DNA from: Osedax fenrisi
Lineage: Eukaryota; Annelida; Polychaeta; Sabellida; Siboglinidae
NCBI GenBank assembly: GCA_964019155.1
Contig: OZ025242.1
Coordinates: 27,153,618 to 27,217,617 of the forward strand
Reading direction: 5' to 3'
DNA length: 64,000 nt
Each line of letters begins with the position of its first letter. Position 1 is the stretch's first letter. This document shows positions 13,702 through 24,474 of this stretch, one piece after another. The translations under genes were made by a program, and so were the position numbers. The notes beneath the pieces were generated by a model. It was given only the letters and a program-made list of their open reading frames with translations. It was not told the origin of the DNA and did not search any database.

Positions 13702-14003
13702 TCAATATATATACATTAATGAAATGTATCATAACCAGGTTGTTTTATAAAATATGAAGCGTATGTCAAAACAAACATAGTAGTATATTTATGTCAATTA
13801 TTATTATTATCATTATTGTTATTAATAATAATAATATTAACAATTTTAATTAATTCCTTATTTGATATTTATAGTAAAATATGAAATCTTCATAGAAATT
13901 CGCATAAATTCATAATTATAATAATGTGTGTATGTGTAGGTAAATAAATATTATTATTTAAATATAGTAAATGAAATGACATAATAAATCATTCATGAAG
14001 TTT
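12044..14003 (-). repeat. Dispersed R repeat, copy 3, with inner arm end
   Basis: The copy matches 18738-20420 in reverse almost completely, including the block with GACATACATTTACAAGTAAA near 13578, the TGTCAATTATTATTATTATC patch near 13793 and the TGTGTGTATGTGTAGGTAAA patch near 13925. No ORF of note. Confidence 0.8.
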
Positions 14004-14349
14004 GTACACACACATACTTGATTTATTACATCTTTGACATATATAATAAAAACAACATTGCGGTCCACATCTTACTAAGTATATGTGTGTAATGAATGTT
14101 CTATATTAATACCTTATTATTGTGAAATATAACTTTATATAGGTTATACCTACTGTGATATATATATATATATAAGTTTATAAACATTAAATAGGTTCAT
14201 TATGCATTATGCATATATGCATTACACATACACATAGTAAGATATAGACCATTGTATTATGTTTATAATCTTCGACTAACACTACGATGTAATTAATTAT
14301 GTAATTAATTATGTAAACATTAAGTATACGTATGCTACATACATACAGG

Positions 14350-15659
14350 CAGAGCTGGGCAGTATCGCCGATACAGTATCTATTAAGGCAATAAATCAGT
14401 ATCGTAGATACATTTGTATTTGTATCTATTATAAAAATTACAAAAGTATTTGTAATCGTATCTATTAGTCATAAATAGTATCTACGATACGTATCTACTA
14501 AGACAATTATTTAAACAGATACATTTTATTAAATAATATAACATATGGTCATTATATTTATTTTATATCAATATTTTATAATATCATTTTATAAATTAAT
14601 TTTAATATATATACATTATATATATATATATTTTGTAATAAAATATCTTTTGTAAATATTGAAATTAATTCATTGTTAAAAATTATGATATATCAATTAT
14701 AGTGATTTATTCTCATAAACCATTATATATATTTATTGAAAACAAAGACATTATTTTGATAATATATTTTGTATAATAATTGATTTATTATTCAAAATTA
14801 TATATTATATAGAAAAAGATAAAAAGATAAAATAATTTTAATAAATATAATAATTCTAAATAATAATAATTAATAATATATTAATAATTAATTTTTTGAA
14901 TATTTGATAATTTACTATATTCATGTTTAACATTCGAAAGTTAAGGTCGCTGAATATTTTTAGTTGAAAAATAGTATATTGTAATAATGTATATTTCTCT
15001 ATAGTCTGTAATGGCTCATAGTATAATTTCAGATGAAATAAACGCTGGTACACTAAAATATTCATCGTGGGCATCATTAAATGTCAATAAATATCAACAA
15101 ATGTATTCTAGATCATCTATTGAAGAACACGTTATAAGGTGTAAATATTTAATATGTCATTTTAAAGGAGGTATCCCACTAGCAGTATTTCCGGAAATAA
15201 TGTCCTGAAATATTTTTAGAAAGTTATTTTCTAGCAAGTTAACTACAATTTTAGTGGGTTACCCTCTTACTTTCCGGAAAAATAGTAACTTTAAAAGGGG
15301 TAACCCACTACAAATTACTAGAAAATCACTTTCTATAAAACATTTCCGGACATTATTTCCGTATAAAGGGGGTATCCCACAACAAGATTTTCCTGCAACT
15401 TACCGGAAATATTGTAACTTTAAAACCATTTTCTATCAAGTTGTAATGAGATACCCTATAAAGTTATTATATTTCAGGCAAGTTGCCGGAAAGTATGGGG
15501 GTTTCCCAGTAAAATTATAGTTAACTTTATAGAAAATAGTTTTAAAGTTAAAATACTTGTACCTATTGGGATGCCCTCTTAATATTCCTTGATATGTACT
15601 TTCAAATCAACATCGATGAATATATATTTATATATATAATTATAAATATATATTATATG

Positions 15660-15701
<42 letters not shown>

Positions 15702-15907
15702 TTATTTATATCTATATAATATATACATTGTATATAATTATAATGTATTTTTATCTACTAATATGTATCTACTAAGATAATAATGTATTTGTAATTGTAT
15801 CTACTATGATTTTTTTAAAGTAATTGTAGTAGTATCTATTATAAGAAAAAAGTGTGTAATTGTAATTGTATCTATTATACATTTTTTGAGTATTGTGCCC
15901 AGCTCTG
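14350..15907. mobile_element. hAT-type non-autonomous element, 1.56 kb
   Basis: The termini are CAGAGCTGGGCA and, inverted, TGCCCAGCTCTG. They are flanked by 8-bp sequences CATACAGG (left) and CCTACAGG (right), matching at 7 of 8 positions, as expected for a hAT 8-bp target duplication. Behind each terminus lie degenerate subterminal repeats built on GTATCTA/TAGATAC and GTATTTGTAAT. No transposase domain is visible; the ORF at 15011-15208 is not recognisable. The element sits in the spacer of the large inverted duplication. Confidence 0.75.
15165..15575. repeat. Alternating-orientation minisatellite inside the hAT-type element
   Basis: At least seven short blocks of the type GGGGTAWCCCAC occur in alternating orientation, near 15168, 15257, 15296, 15367, 15450, 15497 and 15567. 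They are interleaved with TTTCCGGAAA-like blocks and TTTTCTANAAAGT-like spacers. The pieces are mutually complementary, so the RNA or single strand would fold strongly. It is much more GC-rich than its surroundings. Confidence 0.7.
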
Positions 15908-16139
15908 CCTACAGGTACGGTGTAGGTACATTGTATACACTGTATGGCGTACATCCTTATACTAGACATCGAATAATATGACATAACACTAAACGAACTG
16001 ATCCCTCAACGCTCATCTGGTACAATGAGCGATTCCTGAAACAGATCACAGTCGAATACGAAGTAAATTAACACAACTGATATCCTACGCCGAAAACGCG
16101 AATCATAATCTACCTACAAATACACGCTTTATACATGAT

Positions 16140-16690
16140 GATATAGATACAAAAGAACATAATCGTGTTAACTTATCAGAGTGGAGACCGGTTACATGTT
16201 CAGCCTGGAAAAATAGTATCAATAATGATCAATATTATTAATCAATCTAATGATGGAATTGGAATACTACTAAACTCAAATGCATACAGTGCACTTGATC
16301 GAAATTGCACATTCGAAATGTATCTGACATAATCATAAACGCAAATTTCAATGGGAACCCACAAATTAACTTTTACTGAAAATTACAGTTTAACGAATAT
16401 AAATGATATCGATGAAACTGAAAATGTTTACGAAAAACTATCATCTATTGCAATACAAATACCGAAACGCAATGTAAATATAATCGCAGCCGATTTGTAT
16501 GCACACATTGGCATCCATTATTAATTATAATTCGCCCTCAATAAACAAACATATAGAATCGGGATAATGATAAAAGAATATTTCCAAGAAAATAACTGAT
16601 ATGTCTAAACACAGTAAATCAAAAAATAAAAGGTCAACTATGTACGTTTAATGGAAGTAACGTTTAAGTGGATTCACGGGTTTTAAAATA
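16140..16690 (+). pseudogene. AP-endonuclease fragment of a non-LTR retrotransposon
   Basis: Translation pieces read EWRPVTCSAWKNSINND, then DGIGILLNSNAYSALDRN, then ENVYEKLSSIAIQI and NVNIIAADLYAHIG. This is the order seen in RTE/L1-type apurinic endonuclease domains, where the last motif is normally GD(L/F)NAxIG; here the motif reads ADLYAHIG, so a key residue has changed. Several stops and frame changes separate the pieces. Reverse-transcriptase sequence does not follow in frame. It is a dead fragment; the closest fit is the RTE group. Confidence 0.6.
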
Positions 16691-16699
16691 AAAAATGTA

Positions 16700-17785
16700 T
16701 ATGTACATATATCATATAGATATATAATATATAATATATGATATGTCATGATATTATTGGTTAACATTATTATCAATTATTATCAAAATTATTGGTTCAA
16801 AAATTTCACATCTAATAAATAATATATTAAATAATGAAATTCAATCATAATAAAAAAAATGAAACATTTATTTATTTTGATACCCGCACATAGCCTTAAA
16901 AACATATATAAAGCATAAAAAACGTTATTTTAAAAAACTACCTATTTCTAATAAAATAATGATTATATTATTATAACACTGTTTTTCAATAGTTATAATT
17001 TATCAATTTTAATTATTTAAAAGCAGTGTTGTAAATAATATCTTATTTTCATTGTCAACTATAGTTGTGGCTATGGCGAAAACTGTTGGTTTTATTGTTA
17101 AATAATAATGATTGGCCGTTAGCGTTATTCTAGAATAATACCATAGCGTCATTGCATTATAAATAATATAGACAATTTTAACATTAATTATCTCAGAATA
17201 TTTATTTTCTCATGAAATTTACTACTTTTCAGTAAATAATTAACTAAACTTAGTCAAATGTTAACAATATGTTAAATATTATACATATATTGTATCTACA
17301 TAAAATATTTGTGATTAGATATAGAGTTGATAATAAAATTTAAAAATTTAATATTTATTTTAATCAAATTAGTTACTCTTTTTAAAATTCTAATATTTTC
17401 ATAACTAATATTCTCATCATTTAAAAATTCTAAAGAATAATTAACTTAATATATATTAAGGGGGGAGGCGCGAGTTCATCTAAATAATATTGTTTAGATA
17501 TAAAAATAGCATATGCTATTTTAGCTCTATCTAAAATACTAAAGATAAATAACTAATGGAGATAATTACTGTTATTCTAATTTGTTTTTATTCAACAAGT
17601 AATATCCTCCATCATATAGAATCTTTCTTAATATAAATGTAATTAATTTAAAATAGTGTAAACAAAATAGTCTCATTTAGTTAAATATTTATTTTTTATT
17701 GTTGTCATTAAAATGCAAGTTTAACATAATACAATGGGCTACATCTTACTATGTGTAAGTGTAATGCATACTATGTGTATGTGTG
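16700..17785. other. AT-rich stretch without recognisable features
   Basis: Nothing convincing was found. A slightly more complex patch at 17060-17160 and a G-rich patch at 17459-17475 have no coding or repeat assignment. Confidence 0.4.
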
Positions 17786-17788
17786 TAC

Positions 17789-18680
17789 GCTAAGGTGGAG
17801 TGTTTTGTGAAAAAAATTTAAATTTTACCTGCCTCACAGAATATATATAGTATATAGTAAAATAATGATGGAAACAAAGTTTTAGATTTTTAAATTAAGT
17901 TTTAAGGGTGCTAAATACAAAAATTACAAATTACAAACCTTTGACAATACATGCTAAAATTCCACAACAATTTCCATAAACATCCACATTTTATAAAATA
18001 ACAATTATTATTATTTATTTTTTGATAATATATTAATAATATATATATATAGATATATATATTATTAGATTCTTATTAAATTTAATAATAATAAATTAAA
18101 AGTTATATCAATTTTACAAAAAAGTAGTAAAATTCTAGGATATTACTAGGAATTAATAAAAAAGATTCTTACATTTTTTTTCAAAAATGATTTTAAGGAG
18201 GTTATCACTCAACTAAGAACATATTAAGGTGATTAAGTGCTTGCATCTGAATAATTCCCCTTTTTAGTATTATTTTTTTATTATATCATTTATTAATTTT
18301 ATATCTTAACCATATGTAACATGGAATTTATAAATCATTATATATATTCGTTTATATTCGTTATTTGTTTTTTATTATTATTATTGTTTTATGTCATTTT
18401 GTTTGTTTTAAACAATAAACTATATCTATCTATCTATCTATTAAAAATGTGCTTATATTCTTGAATTATAAATACGTAAAAAATCGAATTTTATCGAAAA
18501 AAAAAAATAACATGCAAAATCTCCCATCTATCCCATGTTAATTTTAAAATGGCCATAGTACCCTGAATATTTACTTAATCAATACATTTTGTTGTATATT
18601 ATTCAGTACACTGTTATCTATTAATGCAGAGTGAGGCAGATAAAACATAAATAATTGTCCAATATCACTCCACTTTAACC
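17789..18680. mobile_element. Possible non-autonomous element with ~50-bp inverted ends
   Basis: The left end GCTAAGGTGGAGTG with TTTTACCTGCCTCAC (17789-17836) is mirrored by GTGAGGCAGATAAAA with CACTCCACTTTAACC (18630-18680). No target duplication was settled. A non-LTR 3' tail lies inside (18240-18442), either as an insertion or as captured DNA. Confidence 0.45.
18240..18442 (+). mobile_element. 3' tail of a non-LTR retrotransposon
   Basis: An AT-rich 3' UTR ends in TTTTAAACAATAAACTATAT and a (ATCT)n microsatellite. This is the usual shape of CR1/L2/Jockey-like ends (AATAAA-like signal followed by a short simple repeat). The coding part is absent. Confidence 0.5.
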
Positions 18681-18737
18681 TTTTTTTTGCGTGGCACACG
18701 CAATTTCGCAATGCTTTTTACACTGTACGCGTCAATA

Positions 18738-20901
18738 CTAACTTCATGAATGATTTATTATGTCATTTCATTTACTATATTTAAATTGTAATATTTATTT
18801 ACCTACACATACACACACTATTATAACTATGAATTTATGCGTATTTCTATGAAGATTTAATATTTTACTATAAATATCAAATAAGGAATTAATTAAAATT
18901 GTTAATATTATTATTATTAATAATAATAATGATAATAATAATAATTGACATAAATATAATACTATGTTTGTTTTGACATACGCTTCATATCTTTATTTTT
19001 TATCCGGTTATGATACATTTCATTAGTATATATATTGAATATAAATATTTATATACGGTAATCTGAGAAGTAGCAACAACAAACATATACAATGAGAAAG
19101 TATGGCAGTTCCTATTTTACTTGTATGTCCCTTAACAATCAAGCTAGTTAAATCCCAAATGATAAGAGTGTTATTTTATGACTTAATAATACCAGATATG
19201 GATCTACTTATTTTCAATAATATTGTTAATTTTTTCTATGTCACCTTTTTAACCGAATATATTATATATCAGAATTTTTAGATTTTAATATTTAATTATT
19301 TTATGGGAGTTCAATAGGAAATATTATTAATATGCAATAATATATATATATATATATATATAATGAAATTATATTTTGTTTTAACTTAAACTTAAACAAA
19401 TAATTATTATTTAAATTTGTAAAATAGTAAATGATTATTTTAAATAATTATATATAAACATTGTATTAAATTATAGTTTTATAAATTAAATACATAATTG
19501 TAAAATACATCATTCTCTATTATATAGATACGTTACTAGATACTATGGCTAAAAATAGGTAACGATATATATATATATATATATATGTATCTCCTACTTA
19601 ATATCATATTATAAACTGTATTATTACTGATGCTGGTAATAACAATTATATTGTGATGTGCTTATTGCTATGTATACAGTTAATATAATTACATATTTGT
19701 AAATAATACTTACTAAAATATATGTTTAAGTGCGCTCTAACTAAATAATTTCTTTATCTTTTCGAATTTGCGAATTATTTATTGAAATTTGTAATTTTGT
19801 ATACAAAATATATCATTTTTAAATAAAAAAGAATCAAAAAATATGATTATATAAATTTATTATAATTCACCAATTTTCATAATTTCGATGTATTGATTTA
19901 ATAATAAATATAATTCTATGCATATTTATCATATATTAAATTTTTATAATAAATACATAACATATATAAAAATTATACATATTTATTAATATTTGTTTAA
20001 AACATAATATTATTAATACATTTCATTTCAGATAATAATGTATTATAATATGTAAAATATAATAAATAAAATTATATTAATTCAATTGTCCATTTCTCTG
20101 TTCATCAATGATTTATTCTGTAATATTTATTAATTAATTTGGTAGTTAATGTTAAAGTAGGATAATGGATATAATTTATCAGTTTGTATATTATAATAAA
20201 TATATAATATATGCTAACATACTATTAATTATGTATATTATAAATATACTAATATTAAGAATGTTATAGTATAGCTAAAGCATTTGATCTAACAACATAT
20301 TTATTTTTATATAGTTCTAAATATAATATAAAAAAAAAAATATTTAATAATTTACGTATTTCAAAATTGTTCATACTTTAAAATATAAATATCATATGTT
20401 CGCTATGTAAATCATTCATTTATATTAATAGTCATTAATAATAACAACATAGCCACTGGAATAGTTATACATTTAAATAAAGAATACCCGATAAACATGA
20501 CATATTACAATCTATAATTTTAGTAGCTAGATATTACGTTGTATATAGCTATAGCTAATCTATAGGTAATTATTTACGAAATACTCCTTAATTATTACAA
20601 TTAAATAAATGTTTATTATGTAGACATTCATCAACACATAGAGTTCCACTATTAACTATTATAGGCCCGATGTTATATATTAATTTTATATTTTTAATTA
20701 TTAATATTAATTTGAATATTGCATAATTCTTAAATAATTTAAATAAAAACTTGAGTAGAGGTAATTTCCTTTTTTTCTATAGCCGGATCGGATAGCAATC
20801 GGATTGCAAAATGTAAAGATAGCAAAACGGCAGACTTTATAGACTTTCTTACGACCAATAAAACCACCGCATATCGTATCTGTTATTACGTCATTATAAA
20901 C

Positions 20902-20938
<37 letters not shown>

Positions 20939-21632
20939 ATATTTATTGTATATTATTAATTTAAATTAATATAAACATAAAAAGAATACATATGTATATG
21001 ATTTACTAACTTTTAAAGCAGAACTTAAATTTCTTTTTTCCAAGTTTCAATGCCTTTACAGAAGAACCGGAACAACAATACTGCTTCATTATCAACCTAT
21101 ATCTCTTCCTAATGGATCATGTTATTATACAACAGTTAATTATTATATTGTTTATTATTACTATAAACTAATAGTAAAATAGAATATAATATTATTAAAA
21201 TGGATATACTTAATTAATATTATTTTAATTCACATACTGACCTATAACACCAATATCTTCTCCACCAAAATCCGCACCTCGTCTTCTTCATATAGGACTC
21301 CCATTTCAGTTTCAAATACGCGAGTTGTAATGGGGACCAAGTTTCAGAACTGCAGTGTCCACATAATCTATCTGTTCAATTGTTACGTAATATAATTATT
21401 ACATAATTACGTGGTTATTAATAATATACCAAAAATGCCTCTCTTTTCATAATCAATAACTTGTTCAGTTTCGTTGAATTCTGCCACTTTAATATCATTT
21501 TCATATTTCTCTAGTTCTTTTGAATATGCTATATCTTTTGAATATATTAATGGTAATATTATGGAATTTTTTAAATTAATTTAAATATAATAATATAATT
21601 TAACTTAACTTATAATGTGAGTTTAATATGTT
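18738..21632. repeat. Right arm of a large inverted duplication
   Basis: The arm is the reverse complement of 9628-14003 minus one R copy. It contains R repeat copy 4 (18738-20880) and exons 4, 3 and 2 of the second peptide gene on the minus strand (21006-21528). The arms are separated by a 4.7-kb spacer with the hAT-type element and non-LTR pieces. Confidence 0.85.
21006..21528 (-). CDS. Second cationic cysteine-rich peptide gene, exons 2-4 (right copy)
   Basis: Minus-strand exons 21430-21528 (exon 2), 21242-21371 (exon 3) and 21006-21108 (exon 4) have exactly the same lengths, phases and splice sites as the left gene and are free of stops. The acidic pro-region, the KR site and the FWWRRYWC core are kept. 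The mature part has seven cysteines, because the position equal to Cys83 is Tyr, and several extra lysines near the C-terminus. No signal-peptide exon is found between 21529 and 24000, although intron 1 is only 1.48 kb in the left copy, so the gene looks 5'-truncated unless exon 1 is further away or replaced. By eye, coding differences from the left copy are 30 replacement against 6 silent, with 8 differences in 191 intron bases. Neutral decay alone would not predict that excess. Confidence 0.7.
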
Positions 21633-21750
21633 TATATATATATGTATATACACACAGATATTATTATCAGATGTAGTTATAAATGGATGATTTGTATTTA
21701 TGTAATATGTATTAGAATTGCTGCTTGTTGAGACAATTAATCTGACAATT

Positions 21751-21787
<37 letters not shown>

Positions 21788-22163
21788 TGAATAACATAAG
21801 TAAACTAAATAACTAATCGATTTGTATATATGATCTTATTCCGTACTCATGATGAATGTAATGGATGATTTCAAATATTGAAATTACATTCATGAAGCAA
21901 AATAATTAGGGTACTGACATTTAAAAACCCCACATATTCACATTGAACGTATGGTAAATATCAGTGTATTCATGATAATTAACTGATTAATTTAGTTTGA
22001 TTTTTCAAATTGAAATATTTGTGAATCAAAATAAAATGTATTTAATAATATTTTAAAATGTATAATTTAAAATGTAAATTTTTTTCAGAATTTTTAATAA
22101 TACATTAATTTTATTATTACTAATTCTATTTATTTGTTATCATAAATATAAATTATATTTCGT

Positions 22164-22280
22164 AGTCTCATAGACCAAATTAAAAGATTATTTACTAGAA
22201 GATTAATTACAAGATGCGTTGGATATTCAAATTCATTATATATTAATTATAAGTCATATAAAGAGAGATTGGAATATTTT
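22164..22280 (+). pseudogene. Non-LTR reverse transcriptase C-terminal piece
   Basis: The plus-strand frame reads SLIDQIKRLFTRRLITRCVG and then YKSYKERLEYF, the typical thumb/connection segment after the catalytic domain in CR1/Jockey-like elements. It ends at an (AAT)n tract, beyond which lies an antisense RT core (22290-22800). Confidence 0.6.
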
Positions 22281-22289
22281 TAATAATAA

Positions 22290-22800
22290 TAATAATATCA
22301 AGTTGCAAGTTTTTGCTCCATGATAGAAATGAGTTAATTGCTAATTGCATCAGTTTTCTATCAGATAGGTTATTAGATTGTAGATGTATTTTAGTGTCAT
22401 CTGCAAATAAATCTATTTTAATTTTATCAGAAAATGTATTAGTTATATCATTAATAAAAATTATGAAAAGTAAAGGTCCAATAACTGAACCTTGGGGCAC
22501 ACCTGATAGTATATTTTTGAATTTGGAATACGAGTGATTTATTTTTACAGATTGTTTCCTATTGGTTAGGAAACATTCGATCCATTTTAATATATTACCA
22601 GCTATACCTATATCTTTTAATTTTATTAATAGTTTTATATGCGATACTTTATCAAATGCTTTTTTGAAATCAAAATAAACAATATCAATATATTTGTTAT
22701 CATTTATGGCAGAGGTCCATTTATTTAGGCACGCCAATAATTGTAACTCTACTGACTTACCATTCATAAAACCAAATTGATGTTTTGATAAAAGTTATTA
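22290..22800 (-). pseudogene. Non-LTR reverse transcriptase catalytic core fragment
   Basis: The minus-strand frame contains KHQFGFMNGKS, IVYFDFKKAFDKVSH (RT box A with the first catalytic Asp), LSGVPQGSVIGPLLFIIFIN and LFADDTKIHL (the YADD-type box with both Asp). These define a CR1/Jockey/Rex-type reverse transcriptase. It is truncated at both ends by (ATT)n tracts (near 22797 and 22285), so neither endonuclease nor tail is present. Within the core the frame is intact for about 150 codons, so the truncation is not ancient. Confidence 0.85.
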
Positions 22801-22859
22801 TTATTATTATTATTATTTTTAATTTTAATTAATATAATTTACTCTATTATATGATTAAT

Positions 22860-24260
22860 TTTATTTATAAAAAAAAGCTCATATAAGGTTATATTATAAA
22901 AATTAACTCGAAAGCTAAGATATGAAACTTAGTTTTATTTAAATCTTATCATAAATAAAACAGTTCACTATATAACGTTTATACATTCAAATAATAAAAT
23001 GGACTAATATATGATATGTAGTATAATAAGTAGTATCATAAAAGTTGCTGAACAGAAATCAAAATATAAGCATTTTGCAACACAACAGAAATCAACAGCA
23101 TGATTTATGATTTATTTTACAAATTTAAGGTGAAAGATATCCCCGATTCGAATAAATTAAGGTAAATATTTAATAGAAATAAATTATTATTATGTAATTA
23201 TTATTTGTTTTCATATATTAAAATAATTAAGTTTTACATGATTGATTATATGTATATTAACTTTTAAATTTACCCTTTAATAGCAGATCAATTCACGTAA
23301 ATGTTGATGTAGAGCGGTTAGTTTTATTATATATTATTAAACATAGATTTAAATTACATGATATTTCTATATCACTTATTTTTATTTAATTTTTAATCTT
23401 GTTCCTAACTTAATATTTAATCAGTATACTATTGTATTAATTTAATATCTAATAAAATAAAATATGTAATCATAATTATTTTAGACCGATTATAAAAGAG
23501 AAAAGCAAATTAATTCAAAATAAAGGTAATTTCAAATATTTATAAATTAATTTATTATAAAAGGCATATATAATGATACAAATATAGTTATGATTATAAT
23601 TGAGGCTAAAGTGTTATGAGAAATAATAATTATATTTAATAAAGATTATTAAAATCAACTTAATATAATTATAAATGTCTGATTAGAAGTATTAGAACTG
23701 TTAATTATATATGTATATATAAGTGTATTTATTTGAATCCATAAACGTAGATAATACGCTGTAAACTAGTGCGCTATCAACAACAGCACCTCAGGTATGC
23801 GATAGTCTTCCATTTGCGGCAGACTAGTAAAGGTGTATCGATGGCCGGTACTTATGATCACCCCCCGAGTTACCGATGACTAACAATAGCTATGACCTAT
23901 AGGTCGATTGTGAATAACGCTTATTGGACAATATTCCCCGAAATTCGAAATAATTCGATATCTCTTAAAGCCCGATATGTCGAATACAATTTCATAGATT
24001 TGGAAATTAAATTCTTTAATTATAGTTTTCTCTCTATTTTATTATATGGAAGGCTTCAGTATATCTATATTAATACACTATAGATTTATTGGCTAATTGT
24101 ATATGTATTCGAAGTTTATTTAAAGCTTTAATGTGTTTGTGTGTTTGTGCGTATGTATATAATATACAATTATATTGATATATAATTCTATTAATAATAA
24201 TTCTTATTGATAAGAGATATATTTTATAAAATATAATATTTCACAATAAATATCGCTGTT
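22860..24260. other. AT-rich stretch, no supported gene
   Basis: A GC-richer island at 23740-23900 (ACTAGTGCGCTATC through GATCACCCCCCGAG) stands out but has no recognisable coding or structural identity. The rest is low complexity. Confidence 0.4.
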
Positions 24261-24263
24261 GTA

Positions 24264-24450
24264 ATATCCAATGTGTTTATTTGACCTATACAATATACAA
24301 ATTTTAATATATATTGAATACATAAATTAATGATATCTAAAGTGTTTATTTGACCTATCAAATATACAAAATTGGAACATACATTGAATACATAAAATAA
24401 TCATATCCAAATGTTTATTTGACCTATAATATATACAATATTGGAACGTT
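24264..24450. repeat. ~70-bp tandem repeat, 2.7 copies
   Basis: The blocks TGTTTATTTGACCTAT, then AATATACAAA, then TTGAATACATAAA recur three times. They lie immediately upstream of the TNP2-like pseudogene and could be subterminal repeats of the same element. Confidence 0.7.
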
Positions 24451-24474
24451 GTTATATATTTTACGTTGACTGGC

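Larger units (their letters stand above)
9628..14003. repeat. Left arm of a large inverted duplication
   Basis: The arm corresponds in reverse to 18738-21632. It contains peptide exons 2-4 (9703-10225), a junction block 10350-10560, and the R repeat twice in a row (10610-11995 and 12044-13340), where the right arm has it once. The inner end, near ATTCATGAAGTTTGTAC at 13992, meets its partner at 18738. The arm is 4.4 kb against 2.9 kb on the right because of the extra R copy. Confidence 0.85.

Noticed and set aside
15254..15520. 88-residue ORF in the hAT-type element
   Set aside because: It lies across the alternating GGGTAACCC/TTCCGG repeats, so its apparent repeats come from DNA structure, not from a protein domain.
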